Shown here: in pieces, positions 1 to 6,103 of the stretch
Layout: every line of letters starts with the position of its first letter
Numbering within the stretch: the first letter of the stretch is position 1
Assembly: GCA_026386995.1 (NCBI GenBank)
Contig: JAPLMO010000161.1
Coordinates: 1-9,216, forward strand
Reading direction: 5' to 3'
DNA from: Planctomycetota bacterium
GTDB lineage: Bacteria > Planctomycetota > Phycisphaerae > FEN-1346
DNA length: 9,216 bases
The notes under the pieces: generated by a model
Told to the model about the DNA's origin: nothing
Database searches by the model: none
What the model saw: the letters and a program-made list of their open reading frames with translations, nothing else
Made by a program: the position numbers and the translations under genes

Positions 1-21
1 TACCCATCTTAACATTTTGAC

Positions 22-48
22 GCGCCACCCCCTCTGGCGCTAGCGCCA
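22..48. repeat. Overlapping inverted repeats around a 14-bp palindrome
   Basis: TGGCGCTAGCGCCA (35-48) is a perfect palindrome. GCGCCA also occurs at 22-27, so the central TGGCGC (35-40) can pair either leftward with 22-27 or rightward with 43-48, giving two mutually exclusive hairpins. It could be an operator, part of an upstream terminator, or a REP-like intergenic repeat. No neighbouring gene in the window decides between these. Confidence 0.4.
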
Positions 49-104
49 AGGCCGTTTTTGCCTTTTCGGACCCCCCAAAAGGGGGTGCGCCGCTCTAATA
101 ATTG

Positions 105-137
105 ACGTAAGTGTTTCTGCAAAAACGCGACTTACGT
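105..137. repeat. 8-bp inverted repeat, possible operator or leader hairpin
   Basis: ACGTAAGT (105-112) and ACTTACGT (130-137) are exact reverse complements separated by 17 bases. GTTT (113-116) and AAAC (123-126) can extend the structure across a 3-nt bulge. The left arm overlaps a TTGACG hexamer (102-107), but there is no acceptable -10 at the right distance. The geometry fits either a dimeric repressor site or an RNA hairpin; the function is unknown. Confidence 0.4.
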
Positions 138-366
138 TCGCGGCCAAAGCAAGACTCTAACCGGTCGCCACGGCGACTGAACTGCGAACGCAGAGAACGC
201 AAAGGGAGGATTGGGTCAGAAACGGTAACGGCTGACGGCAGTTCCGGGGTCCGGGGTTCGGGCGGCCGCAAGCCGCCGCCACCAGATCATTGACGCCGAC
301 GCGCTGGACGTGGCTGCGGCGGCCCGCATCCAGATCCGCCTCTGCCCTTCGTAGGCCCGCCCCACC

Positions 367-403
367 ACCCCGCGAGGCTTTTCACGGCTGCCGGCGGGGT
401 TTT
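367..403 (+). terminator. Weak terminator-like hairpin in the leader
   Basis: ACCCCGC (367-373) pairs with GCGGGGT (394-400) across a 20-nt loop, and the right arm runs into TTT (T400-T403 with the arm's last base). The stem is GC-rich but the U tract is short and the loop large, so intrinsic termination would be weak. It lies just upstream of the proposed promoter of the rightward gene and could insulate it from transcription arriving from the left. Confidence 0.25.
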
Positions 404-407
404 GCAT

Positions 408-436
408 TTGACGCCCGCCGCCGGCGACGGCAGAAT
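408..436 (+). promoter_or_regulatory. Putative sigma70-type promoter for the HTH-GspE-like gene
   Basis: TTGACG (408-413) matches the -35 consensus at five of six positions, and CAGAAT (431-436) matches the -10 consensus at four of six, with a 17-bp spacer. Transcription would start near 443, only about 11 nt before ATG 454 and 23 nt before the alternative ATG 466. The short leader favours the second ATG or near-leaderless translation. This is consensus matching only. Confidence 0.35.
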
Positions 437-453
437 GGTGCCGTCGGCGATCT

Positions 454-1974
454 ATGGGGTCCGTCATGGCGGAGCGGTTATACAGTCCACAGCAGGTGGC
501 CGAGTTGTTGGGCGTGACGCCCGAGACGATTCACGGATGGGTCCGGCGCGGATGGCTTGGGGCGGAGCGCCTGCTGGAAGGCAGGCTCGTCATCGGCGAG
601 TCCGCAGTCGCCCAGTTCCTGAAGAACCAGGGCATCGACATCGAGGAACTTTTCGTCAAGACGGTGATGCGCGAGGGGGCCGGTCGGCCTGCCGCGGGCA
701 CTGCGGCCGAATCGCGTGCGGCCGGGGCGTCTCCGCCGCCCGCCCCGCCGCCGGCCGAGCAGCCGCAGACAGCGCCGGCTGCAACCAGCGCGGCCGCCGC
801 TTCCGACCTGCCCGCCGGCGCCGTTGGCCAGGTGCTGGATGCGGTTCTGAAAGATGCGGTGAATCGCGGGGCCACTGCCATACATCTCGACGCCGAGGGC
901 GACGGCCTGGCGCTGCGTCTGCGCGTGGGCGGCCGGCTCTATGAGAAGACCCAGTTCAAGCCGCGCCTGCCCAGGGGCATGCGGACCAGCCTTCCTGCGC
1001 TGTGCAAGCGTATGGCGGGCCTGAGGCCGGAAGAGGCCGCTCGCCCCCAGCGTGGCGGCTTCAGGGTGCGCATCGATGGGCAGGACCGCCACTTCCGCAT
1101 CCAGAGTTGCCCCACGTCGACGGGCGAAAGCATCGTTATCACTCTGGACGGTCGCCAGGCCGCCCCTGCGATCGAGGGGTTCGGCTTCTCTGAGGAGGAC
1201 CTGGTGTTGGTGCGGCGGATGCTTGCCGAGCCCGCCGGGCTGGTGCTGGTGGCCTCGCCGCCGCGGTCCGTCGGGCCGCGTTTTCTCGCCGCCCTGGCGG
1301 CGGTCCTTGGTGCGGGCGAGCGGCGCATCGCGGTGATTGCCCGCCGCACGGACTTTGAGGTTCCCGGGGCCTTCTACGTGCGGCCCGACGCGGAGGCGAT
1401 GCCGACGGCGGCGGCCATCCGCGCCGTGGCGGAGCAGGACACGGACGTAATCGTCCTTGAGGACCTCTGCGACAGTGCCGCGGTTGCGGCAGCCCTCGAT
1501 GCGGCCGGCGAGCGGCTGGTCCTGGCCGGCCTGGCGATTCGCGGCGATGGCGGAGGTCCGAGCCCTCTGGCGGACGCCGGCGCAGACCCCCTGGCACTGG
1601 CGCAATCGCTCGTGGGGACCATTTCCGTCGCGTCGTTGCGGCAGATTTGCGACTCGTGCCGGACCACTGTCGCGACGGACCTCGAACTTCAGATGAGGCT
1701 CGGCCTCGGCGGCGAAGCGGACGTCGTGCTATCCTGGAGGGGCAGCGGCTGTGCCGCATGCGGTCAGACCGGTTACGCGGGCGAGACGACGGCTACGGCG
1801 GTGCTGGCGGTAGGCGAAGAGATGGCGCGGCTGATCCGGCGCTCGGCCGGCCGGCAGGCGATCGAAGATGCCGCGAGGCGGGCGGGTGCAAGAACCCTAC
1901 GCGATGCGGTGATGGAAAAGGTTCTGGAGGGCGAGACGTCATTGGAGGAAGCCGCCCGGGCGCTGCACGTCTGA
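454..1974 (+). CDS. HTH (MerR/excisionase-type) fused to a degenerate GspE/PilB-like ATPase
   Basis: This encodes 506 aa. Residues 8-66 form an excisionase/MerR-type helix-turn-helix: YSPQQVAELLGVTPETIHGW, then a grRLVIGESAVAQFL-like wing. An Ala/Pro-rich linker covers about 76-122. Residues 123-506 align by eye along the whole GspE/PilB secretion-ATPase core: ATAIHLD for ASDIH, ARPQRGGF for the PQDGR box, CPTSTGES, a Walker B relic DVIVLED (331-337), C399-x2-C402 plus C433-x2-C436 (the four-cysteine zinc motif), GYAGE, and a TLRDAVMEKVLEGETSLEEA tail. The Walker A position reads ASPPRSVGP (267-275) with no GK[S/T], and the histidine box has lost its histidine (ERLVLAGLAI). It is therefore probably not an active ATPase. 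It could be a regulatory or scaffolding paralogue of a type II secretion/type IV pilus motor, or a DNA-linked sensor of one. No pilus genes are in the window. ATG 466 (codon 5), preceded by GGGG at 456-459, is an alternative start; ATG 454 has no Shine-Dalgarno. Confidence 0.85.
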   Translation: MGSVMAERLYSPQQVAELLGVTPETIHGWVRRGWLGAERLLEGRLVIGESAVAQFLKNQGIDIEELFVKTVMREGAGRPAAGTAAESRAAGASPPPAPPPAEQPQTAPAATSAAAASDLPAGAVGQVLDAVLKDAVNRGATAIHLDAEGDGLALRLRVGGRLYEKTQFKPRLPRGMRTSLPALCKRMAGLRPEEAARPQRGGFRVRIDGQDRHFRIQSCPTSTGESIVITLDGRQAAPAIEGFGFSEEDLVLVRRMLAEPAGLVLVASPPRSVGPRFLAALAAVLGAGERRIAVIARRTDFEVPGAFYVRPDAEAMPTAAAIRAVAEQDTDVIVLEDLCDSAAVAAALDAAGERLVLAGLAIRGDGGGPSPLADAGADPLALAQSLVGTISVASLRQICDSCRTTVATDLELQMRLGLGGEADVVLSWRGSGCAACGQTGYAGETTATAVLAVGEEMARLIRRSAGRQAIEDAARRAGARTLRDAVMEKVLEGETSLEEAARALHV

Positions 1975-1997
1975 GCGGGCGGGTCGTTCTTCAGACG
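1968..1997. terminator. Inverted repeat spanning two convergent stop codons
   Basis: CGTCTGA (1968-1974) and TCAGACG (1991-1997) are exact reverse complements with a 16-nt loop. Each arm contains the TGA stop of one of the converging genes, both of which end in a Val codon plus TGA. A 7-bp stem could act as a weak bidirectional terminator, but neither side has a U tract. The symmetry may partly reflect both genes ending in GTC TGA. Confidence 0.3.
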
Positions 1998-2341
1998 GTC
2001 CGGCCTCGTCCATACGCCTTTCTCGCGGAGCGGCCGGCTTGCAGCCGCGCGCGGCGTTCGGCGATCTCGGCGGCCCGCTGGGCCAGGGCCAGGCCGATCT
2101 TGTCGCACAGGCGGGCCAGCCGCAGGCGAGTCTCGGTGTCCGCAAGGTCCCCCTTGGGCGCCCCGATGTGCGCGATCAGTGCATCGACGCGTTGGCCGAG
2201 GTCATGCGCGGCGTCGATGTTCCCTTCGCGGACCTGTTGCCACTGCTCCTGAAGAAGCGACTCGATCCGGGGCAGAGGGCCCTCGGCAGGCGTTGCCTGC
2301 GAAGTGTCCTGCGCGCGGGTGTCGGGCGAAAAGTGGTTCAC
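1991..2341 (-). CDS. Small two-helix protein, probable FlgN/FliT-type flagellar chaperone
   Basis: This encodes 116 aa and is the last gene of the minus-strand train. A GTG start overlaps the stop of the upstream TPR gene in a GTGA (2338-2341), implying translational coupling. Residues 1-22 look disordered. Two long amphipathic helices follow, at about 24-60 (around LLQEQWQQVREGNIDAAHDL) and 66-103 (around RLRLARLCDKIGLALAQRAA). The basic tail RSARKAYGR (104-112) resembles the C-terminus of FlgN/FliT-like export chaperones. These small cytoplasmic helical proteins keep hook-associated proteins unfolded and deliver them to the flagellar export gate. No catalytic motif is visible. The assignment rests on size, helical pattern, tail and operon sharing with a flgL-like gene; I cannot say which chaperone family it belongs to, and an unrelated helical protein is possible. 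Confidence 0.55.
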   Translation of the reverse strand: MNHFSPDTRAQDTSQATPAEGPLPRIESLLQEQWQQVREGNIDAAHDLGQRVDALIAHIGAPKGDLADTETRLRLARLCDKIGLALAQRAAEIAERRARLQAGRSARKAYGRGRTV

Positions 2342-2988
2342 CTGGCGGCGGCCTCCGAAGCCGTCTGGGCCCGCTTCTTCTCGACCTCCGCGAGGAGTTG
2401 CTTCGCCTCGGCGTTGGCCGGTTCGAGGATCAGAATGGTCTGGATCGCCTCGGTCGCCTGGTCCAGCAGCCCGTCATGGGCGTAGAGCGTGGCCAGGCAG
2501 AAGAGGACCGAGACGTCGCCGGGGTGGCGGTCGAGGTAAATCTTGAGGTAGTGGATGACCTTTGCGAAACTGCCCATCTGGCATGCGGTCTGGAAGAGGC
2601 CGAGCAGGGCCACGAGGTTGTCGGTGTTGCGGTCGAGGGCCTTCAGGTAAAAATCGAAGGCTTTGGGGTAGTCCGCACGCTGCTGGTAAAGCATGCCCAG
2701 GCCACCATAATCCTCGGCGCAGCGGTCGTCCAGGTGCAGGGCGTCGTTGAAGGCTTTTTCGGCTTCGTCGTGGCAGCCGGTCTGCATGGCGACGACGCCG
2801 CGCCCGATGTGGGGGCCGGGGTTGTCCCTGGCCAGGAGGGCGGCCTCCTCGTAGCACTGGCGTGCGCGGTCGAAATTACCGAGCATGGTGTGGCAGTCGC
2901 CCAGTTCCTTGAGGACCTCGTAATGCTGGTCCACGCCTTCTTCGACGACAAAGCCTTCGCTTGAGAGTTCCACGTTCATCCCTTCCAT
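2338..2988 (-). CDS. TPR-repeat protein (five tandem repeats)
   Basis: This encodes 216 aa. After a 23-residue acidic leader, five 34-residue tetratricopeptide repeats follow at about 24-57, 58-91, 92-125, 126-159 and 160-193. They keep the usual small/aromatic pattern, for example GDCHTMLGNFDRARQCYEEA, GLGMLYQQRADYPKAFDFYL and LATLYAHDGLLDQATEAI. A short charged, Ala-rich tail closes the protein. There is no signal peptide, membrane helix or enzymatic domain, so it should be a cytoplasmic protein-binding scaffold. The likely partners are the glycosyltransferases encoded just upstream or their flagellar substrates (inference). Two starts are possible: ATG 2988, overlapping the preceding gene by 13 nt, or ATG 2979, which forms an ATGA overlap like the other junctions but has GGAAGG almost touching the ATG. 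Its own stop overlaps the next gene's GTG. Confidence 0.85.
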   Translation of the reverse strand: MEGMNVELSSEGFVVEEGVDQHYEVLKELGDCHTMLGNFDRARQCYEEAALLARDNPGPHIGRGVVAMQTGCHDEAEKAFNDALHLDDRCAEDYGGLGMLYQQRADYPKAFDFYLKALDRNTDNLVALLGLFQTACQMGSFAKVIHYLKIYLDRHPGDVSVLFCLATLYAHDGLLDQATEAIQTILILEPANAEAKQLLAEVEKKRAQTASEAAAR

Positions 2989-4535
2989 GCAAGGATAGTC
3001 TTGGCTCGATCGAGCAAGGCCAGTTCGTCATCGAACTTGCCCGCCCGCTTCAGGAGTTTGGCTTCCAGGAGGAGCGTATCGACGGTCGGCCGGTCCTCGT
3101 TCAGTTCTCGGCAGATCGCCAGGGCCTTCTCGTTATGCGCGCCGTCGCTGAAAATCGCGGCGGCGGCACGCTGGCGCATCCAACGGCTGTTGCCGTAGCG
3201 CTGGCCGATCTGCGTGTAGAGTTGTGAGGCCAGGAACCAGGCGCCCTCCGCCTCCAGGGCCTGGGCCTGCTGGAGTAGGTCGTCGAACTGGAACGGCCGC
3301 TCCGTGGGGGCCGGCTCGCGGATAGCGATGCCCGCGGCCTCAAGCGACTCGCGCAGGTCGGCGTGCGGATGCGCGGCACGGGCCTGCGTCAGGACGTTGC
3401 GGCGTACGACGACGGGCGGCCACGCGCTTGGCGCTCCCGCGAGGAGAAACACCGTCTTGCCCTCCGCATCTTGTATGGCGGCGTGAAGAGCGTCTTCCAC
3501 CCACATGTTTTTTACCTGCGCGCCAGGCTGCACGACGGCCACATAGTCGCCCCCGGCCTTGGCCAGCGCGGCGCGGAGGCGGACTGCGCGGCTAGCGCCT
3601 TCGGACACGGGGACGGGCACAAGCATCGGCATCTGCGTGTCAAGCCGAGAGAGTTGCCGCGATGGCAGCGGCAGGTAGACCTCGTAAGGCATGAAGGTCC
3701 AGAGCCAGATGTGGCGGAGCGTTTCTCCGACCGAGGCATCCATCGTGTCGGGCAGGTAGATAATAGACAGGTCCGGCATCTTCGGCCACGGCTTGGCCGG
3801 CCGCGCGGTGCGGATGGTCAGCACTTGCTTCAGGTACTCCACCTTGTCCAGGCGCATACGGTAAGAGATGCGATCGCAGGCGCCAACGGGGCCATAGAAC
3901 TCGCCCGTGACCTCGGGCAGGTGCAGGAAGTCCGTGAAGAAGGCCAGCCGGCGGGTCATGTCCCAGTCGATGAGGACCCGCAGGTCCTCGTTGTACAGGC
4001 CCGTGCGGTCCAGGAGGTCGCGCCGGTGGGCCAGGCTAACGTGGAGGACATGGTTAAAGTGGCAGAGGAAGAAACGGTCGAAGTCGCGGCTGATGTTGAC
4101 GACCTTGCCGAGGACCTGCCTCGACCCGTCGGGCTCCACGCGGCAGTGGACCTTGTAGAGGTCGGTGTAGGCGGCGTGGCAGTCGTCCTGTGTTTCGAGG
4201 GCCTCGACGAGCGTGGCCAGGTGGTGCGGATAGTAGAGGTCGTCGTCGTCCAGATACGCCACGTACTTGCCGCTCGCGTGCTGTAGGGCCTGGTTGAGAG
4301 AGAATGCTTTGCCGCGGTTTTCGCGGCGGTCGAGCATGATGAGGCGCGGGTCATTGAAGGAGGCGACGAGGTCGGCGACGGGTTCGCCGCCGTCGTTGAC
4401 CACGAACGCCTCAAAGTGGGGGTACGTCTGCCGCACGAGACTGCGGAGCGCCCCTGCGAGGTACCGGCGCCGGTTGAAGGTGGGCACCAGCACGCTGACG
4501 AGCGGCCCGTGTTTTGTATCGTAAGGGGCGATCAT
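2976..4535 (-). CDS. GT2 glycosyltransferase with second degenerate GT-A-like half and helical C-terminus
   Basis: This encodes 519 aa. Residues 12-240 are a clear family 2 GT-A glycosyltransferase: VSVLVPTFNRRRYL (13-26), VVNDGG (45-50), NRGKAFSLNQAL (73-84), the DxD-type metal site AYLDDDD (93-99) and the downstream acidic motif LIDWDMTRRLA (188-198). It should transfer a sugar from a nucleotide-sugar donor in the cytoplasm. Residues 255-380 look like a second GT-A fold (DLSIIYLPD at 255-263; later AKAGGDYVAVVQPGAQV at 325-341, placed like GKYVAYLDDDD), but VQPGA replaces the acidic DxD, so this half is probably not catalytic. Residues 413-515 form TPR-like helices (FLASQLYTQIGQRYG; AKLLKRAGKFDDELALLDRA). 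The ATG at 4535 overlaps the preceding stop as ATGA, pointing to coupled translation. The acceptor is unknown; a flagellar protein is inferred from the operon. Confidence 0.88.
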   Translation of the reverse strand: MIAPYDTKHGPLVSVLVPTFNRRRYLAGALRSLVRQTYPHFEAFVVNDGGEPVADLVASFNDPRLIMLDRRENRGKAFSLNQALQHASGKYVAYLDDDDLYYPHHLATLVEALETQDDCHAAYTDLYKVHCRVEPDGSRQVLGKVVNISRDFDRFFLCHFNHVLHVSLAHRRDLLDRTGLYNEDLRVLIDWDMTRRLAFFTDFLHLPEVTGEFYGPVGACDRISYRMRLDKVEYLKQVLTIRTARPAKPWPKMPDLSIIYLPDTMDASVGETLRHIWLWTFMPYEVYLPLPSRQLSRLDTQMPMLVPVPVSEGASRAVRLRAALAKAGGDYVAVVQPGAQVKNMWVEDALHAAIQDAEGKTVFLLAGAPSAWPPVVVRRNVLTQARAAHPHADLRESLEAAGIAIREPAPTERPFQFDDLLQQAQALEAEGAWFLASQLYTQIGQRYGNSRWMRQRAAAAIFSDGAHNEKALAICRELNEDRPTVDTLLLEAKLLKRAGKFDDELALLDRAKTILAWKG

Positions 4536-6034
4536 AAGTTTGGTGCAATCGCGACCGGCGCCTCAGCCCGAGGGGCGGCATCCGGCGACGTGGCGCCATC
4601 GGAGGCGGCGGCTGGCCGGGCCTTGGCCACGGGGTGCTGCTCGAAATCGAGGTAGAGACCGTTGATGCGGTTAAGTTGCTGCGTCAGGGAGAAGTTTTTG
4701 GCCACGTAGTCCCGGTACTCCGCGGGGCGATAGGGGTCCGTGAGGATCCGCTCGCAGAACTCATCCAGCGTCCGCCACAGGTATTCCGCCGGGAAGCAGT
4801 CGCGGCAACCCGGATACACGTGGATGACGGGCTTCAGGCCCCTGGCCATGGCCTCCAGGACGCTCACGGGATGGCCCTCGACGATGCTCGCCGAGACCAG
4901 GTAATGCTTATCCTCGAGCCAGGCTGCCACGTCCCTCTGCCACCCGTCGAAAATAAGGGCATCGGTCAGGCCCATTTCCTCGGCTGCGTACTGAAGGTAC
5001 CCTTGCAGGACGCCGTCGTCCTGGAAGTCGCCGGCGAAGAACAACCGGTACTCCGGGTCGATGCTGCGCAGGCGGGCCAGACCCTGAAGCAGCATCATCG
5101 GGTTCTTCAGAATATGGATGCGGGCCAGGAAGGCCAGGTTCTTGCCGCGCGGCCGGTCGCGGAAAGCAAACCGGTTGATGTCCACGCCGTTGGGAATGGG
5201 CACGACGCGGGTGCGCTGGCGCAGGTCGGGAATCCGCTGCAGCAATCGCTGTACGACGACGTCGTTGCCGACCGTGACGAGGGCGTCGATGTTCTCCCAC
5301 TGCACCTGCTCGGGCCATGGCCTGAAGGCTTCGTACCGGTGCAGGCGGACGATGGTACGGCAGACCTTTGGCATTCTGGAGATCGCGACGGCCTGTTCGG
5401 TGCACCATTCGAGCCAGGCGATGTCGCACCATTGGAGCATGCTTGCGATCTCGGCCGTGTTCCGGCTTGTGCAGAAGCGCGTCTCGAAGCGGGCGGCCGT
5501 GAAGGCATAGATCTCGTTGATGAACTTCGTGTCGTTATTCTCGCAGAAGAAGGCCACCTTGGGCCGCAGGCCGCGCACACGCTCATACATCGGCAACAGT
5601 AGGTTCTGCTGCGGCGAGGTGTGGAAGGACACGATGAGGGCCTCGATGCCGTCGGCCAGGTTGCCCCGGTCGAGCAGGGCGGTGGCGGTCCGGTTGGCCA
5701 GGTCGGCCGTCAGGAGGCCGGCCCGCTCCAAGCCGCTGAAGAGGCCGAGGGTTTCGGTCGGTCGGCCAGCGGCCAGGTAGACCTCGGCCAGGTTCCACAG
5801 GGGCTGGCCGGGGCTATCTGGCATGCAGTCTGCGGCGCGCTTGAGGTGGCTGGCGGCCTCGTCGAAGCGGCCGATGGTGTAGAGCAGTGCCCCGGCGTCG
5901 TTGAGCGCCTCGCCGTCATCGTGGCGGTGGCTGAGGAGGCCTTGAAGAACGGCCACGGCCTCGGCGTGACGCCCCTCATCCGCCAACTGCCTGGCGCGGC
6001 TGTAGTCTTCCTGCCACTTTGGATCAGATACCAT
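4532..6034 (-). CDS. TPR-GT4 family glycosyltransferase
   Basis: This encodes 500 aa from ATG 6034, chosen over the adjacent TTG at 6037 because a strong AAAGGAGG lies 7 nt upstream. Residues 7-155 are TPR-like helical repeats (ARQLADEGRHAEAVAVLQGL; NDAGALLYTIGRFDEAASHL; NLAEVYLAAGRPTETLGLF). Residues 157-465 form a GT-B fold. The N-terminal Rossmann half runs from RPKVAFFCEN through CDIAWLEWCTEQA. The C-terminal half has IPNGVDINRF (280-289), R305 and K310 in ARIHILKNPMMLL, LFFAGDFQD, and the donor-binding E-x7-E motif EGHPVSVLEAM (E386, E394). All the usual GT4 retaining-transferase donor-site residues appear intact, so it is likely active. The last 30 residues are an Ala/Pro-rich tail. The TPR domain could hold a protein acceptor. 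It follows the only real gap in the operon, and its TGA overlaps the next ATG. Confidence 0.9.
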   Translation of the reverse strand: MVSDPKWQEDYSRARQLADEGRHAEAVAVLQGLLSHRHDDGEALNDAGALLYTIGRFDEAASHLKRAADCMPDSPGQPLWNLAEVYLAAGRPTETLGLFSGLERAGLLTADLANRTATALLDRGNLADGIEALIVSFHTSPQQNLLLPMYERVRGLRPKVAFFCENNDTKFINEIYAFTAARFETRFCTSRNTAEIASMLQWCDIAWLEWCTEQAVAISRMPKVCRTIVRLHRYEAFRPWPEQVQWENIDALVTVGNDVVVQRLLQRIPDLRQRTRVVPIPNGVDINRFAFRDRPRGKNLAFLARIHILKNPMMLLQGLARLRSIDPEYRLFFAGDFQDDGVLQGYLQYAAEEMGLTDALIFDGWQRDVAAWLEDKHYLVSASIVEGHPVSVLEAMARGLKPVIHVYPGCRDCFPAEYLWRTLDEFCERILTDPYRPAEYRDYVAKNFSLTQQLNRINGLYLDFEQHPVAKARPAAASDGATSPDAAPRAEAPVAIAPNL

Positions 6035-6041
6035 CAACCTG

Positions 6042-6049
6042 CCTCCTTT
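6042..6049 (-). promoter_or_regulatory. Strong Shine-Dalgarno for the TPR-GT4 gene
   Basis: The minus strand reads AAAGGAGG here, 7 nt before ATG 6034. It is a near-perfect anti-16S match and decides the start codon. It is also the best ribosome binding site in the train; the overlapping junctions have poor ones, which fits coupling there and independent initiation here. Confidence 0.8.
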
Positions 6050-6070
6050 GCCCGCCCAAACCAGCGCTGA

Positions 6071-6099
6071 CGGGTGAACACGCCCCCACTCGCGCGAGG
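6071..6099. other. Short dyads in the only operon gap
   Basis: The 69-nt gap between stop 6104 and start 6034 contains the perfect palindrome CTCGCGCGAG (6089-6098) and a small GGGTG-AACA-CGCCC stem-loop (6072-6085, one T.G pair). They could mark an RNA processing site or partial terminator between the first two genes and the rest. There is no U tract, so I do not call a terminator. Confidence 0.3.
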
Positions 6100-6103
6100 T
6101 GCG

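Larger units (their letters stand above)
1..453. other. Non-coding upstream region with short inverted repeats
   Basis: I see no convincing gene in this stretch. Stops are frequent in all frames in the first 230 bases, and the remaining short open frames lack a start or a ribosome binding site. It is visibly less GC-rich at its left end than the rest of the window. It contains several dyads: a 14-bp palindrome at 35-48, a C5-AAAA-G5 hairpin at 72-85, an 8-bp inverted repeat at 105-112/130-137, GTCGCC/GGCGAC at 164-177, GGCGGC/GCCGCC at 261-277 and a 7-bp stem at 367-373/394-400 followed by TTT. It also has a tandem CCGGGGT pair at 244-257. It probably acts as the regulatory leader of the rightward gene plus a boundary from whatever lies to the left. 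Confidence 0.6.

Noticed and set aside
391..406. Possible sigma54 promoter ending in TTTTGCA
   Set aside because: The GG and GC elements are 11 rather than 12 bases apart, and the -24 element does not match TGGCAC.
216..467. Minus-strand 83-codon frame and plus-strand open stretch 229-354 in the leader
   Set aside because: The first is Arg/Ala-rich and lacks a Shine-Dalgarno. The second has no ATG, GTG or TTG near its beginning, so neither is supported as a gene.
478..1605. Minus-strand open frame of 375 codons across the HTH-GspE-like gene
   Set aside because: The plus-strand frame carries colinear GspE/PilB motifs; the antisense product is Arg/Gly/His-rich without domains.
3363..5602. Plus-strand open frames of about 300 codons (3363-4286, 4634-5602)
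   Set aside because: They lie opposite two well-supported glycosyltransferases. Their V/G/R/A-rich translations have no recognisable motif and no good ribosome binding site.
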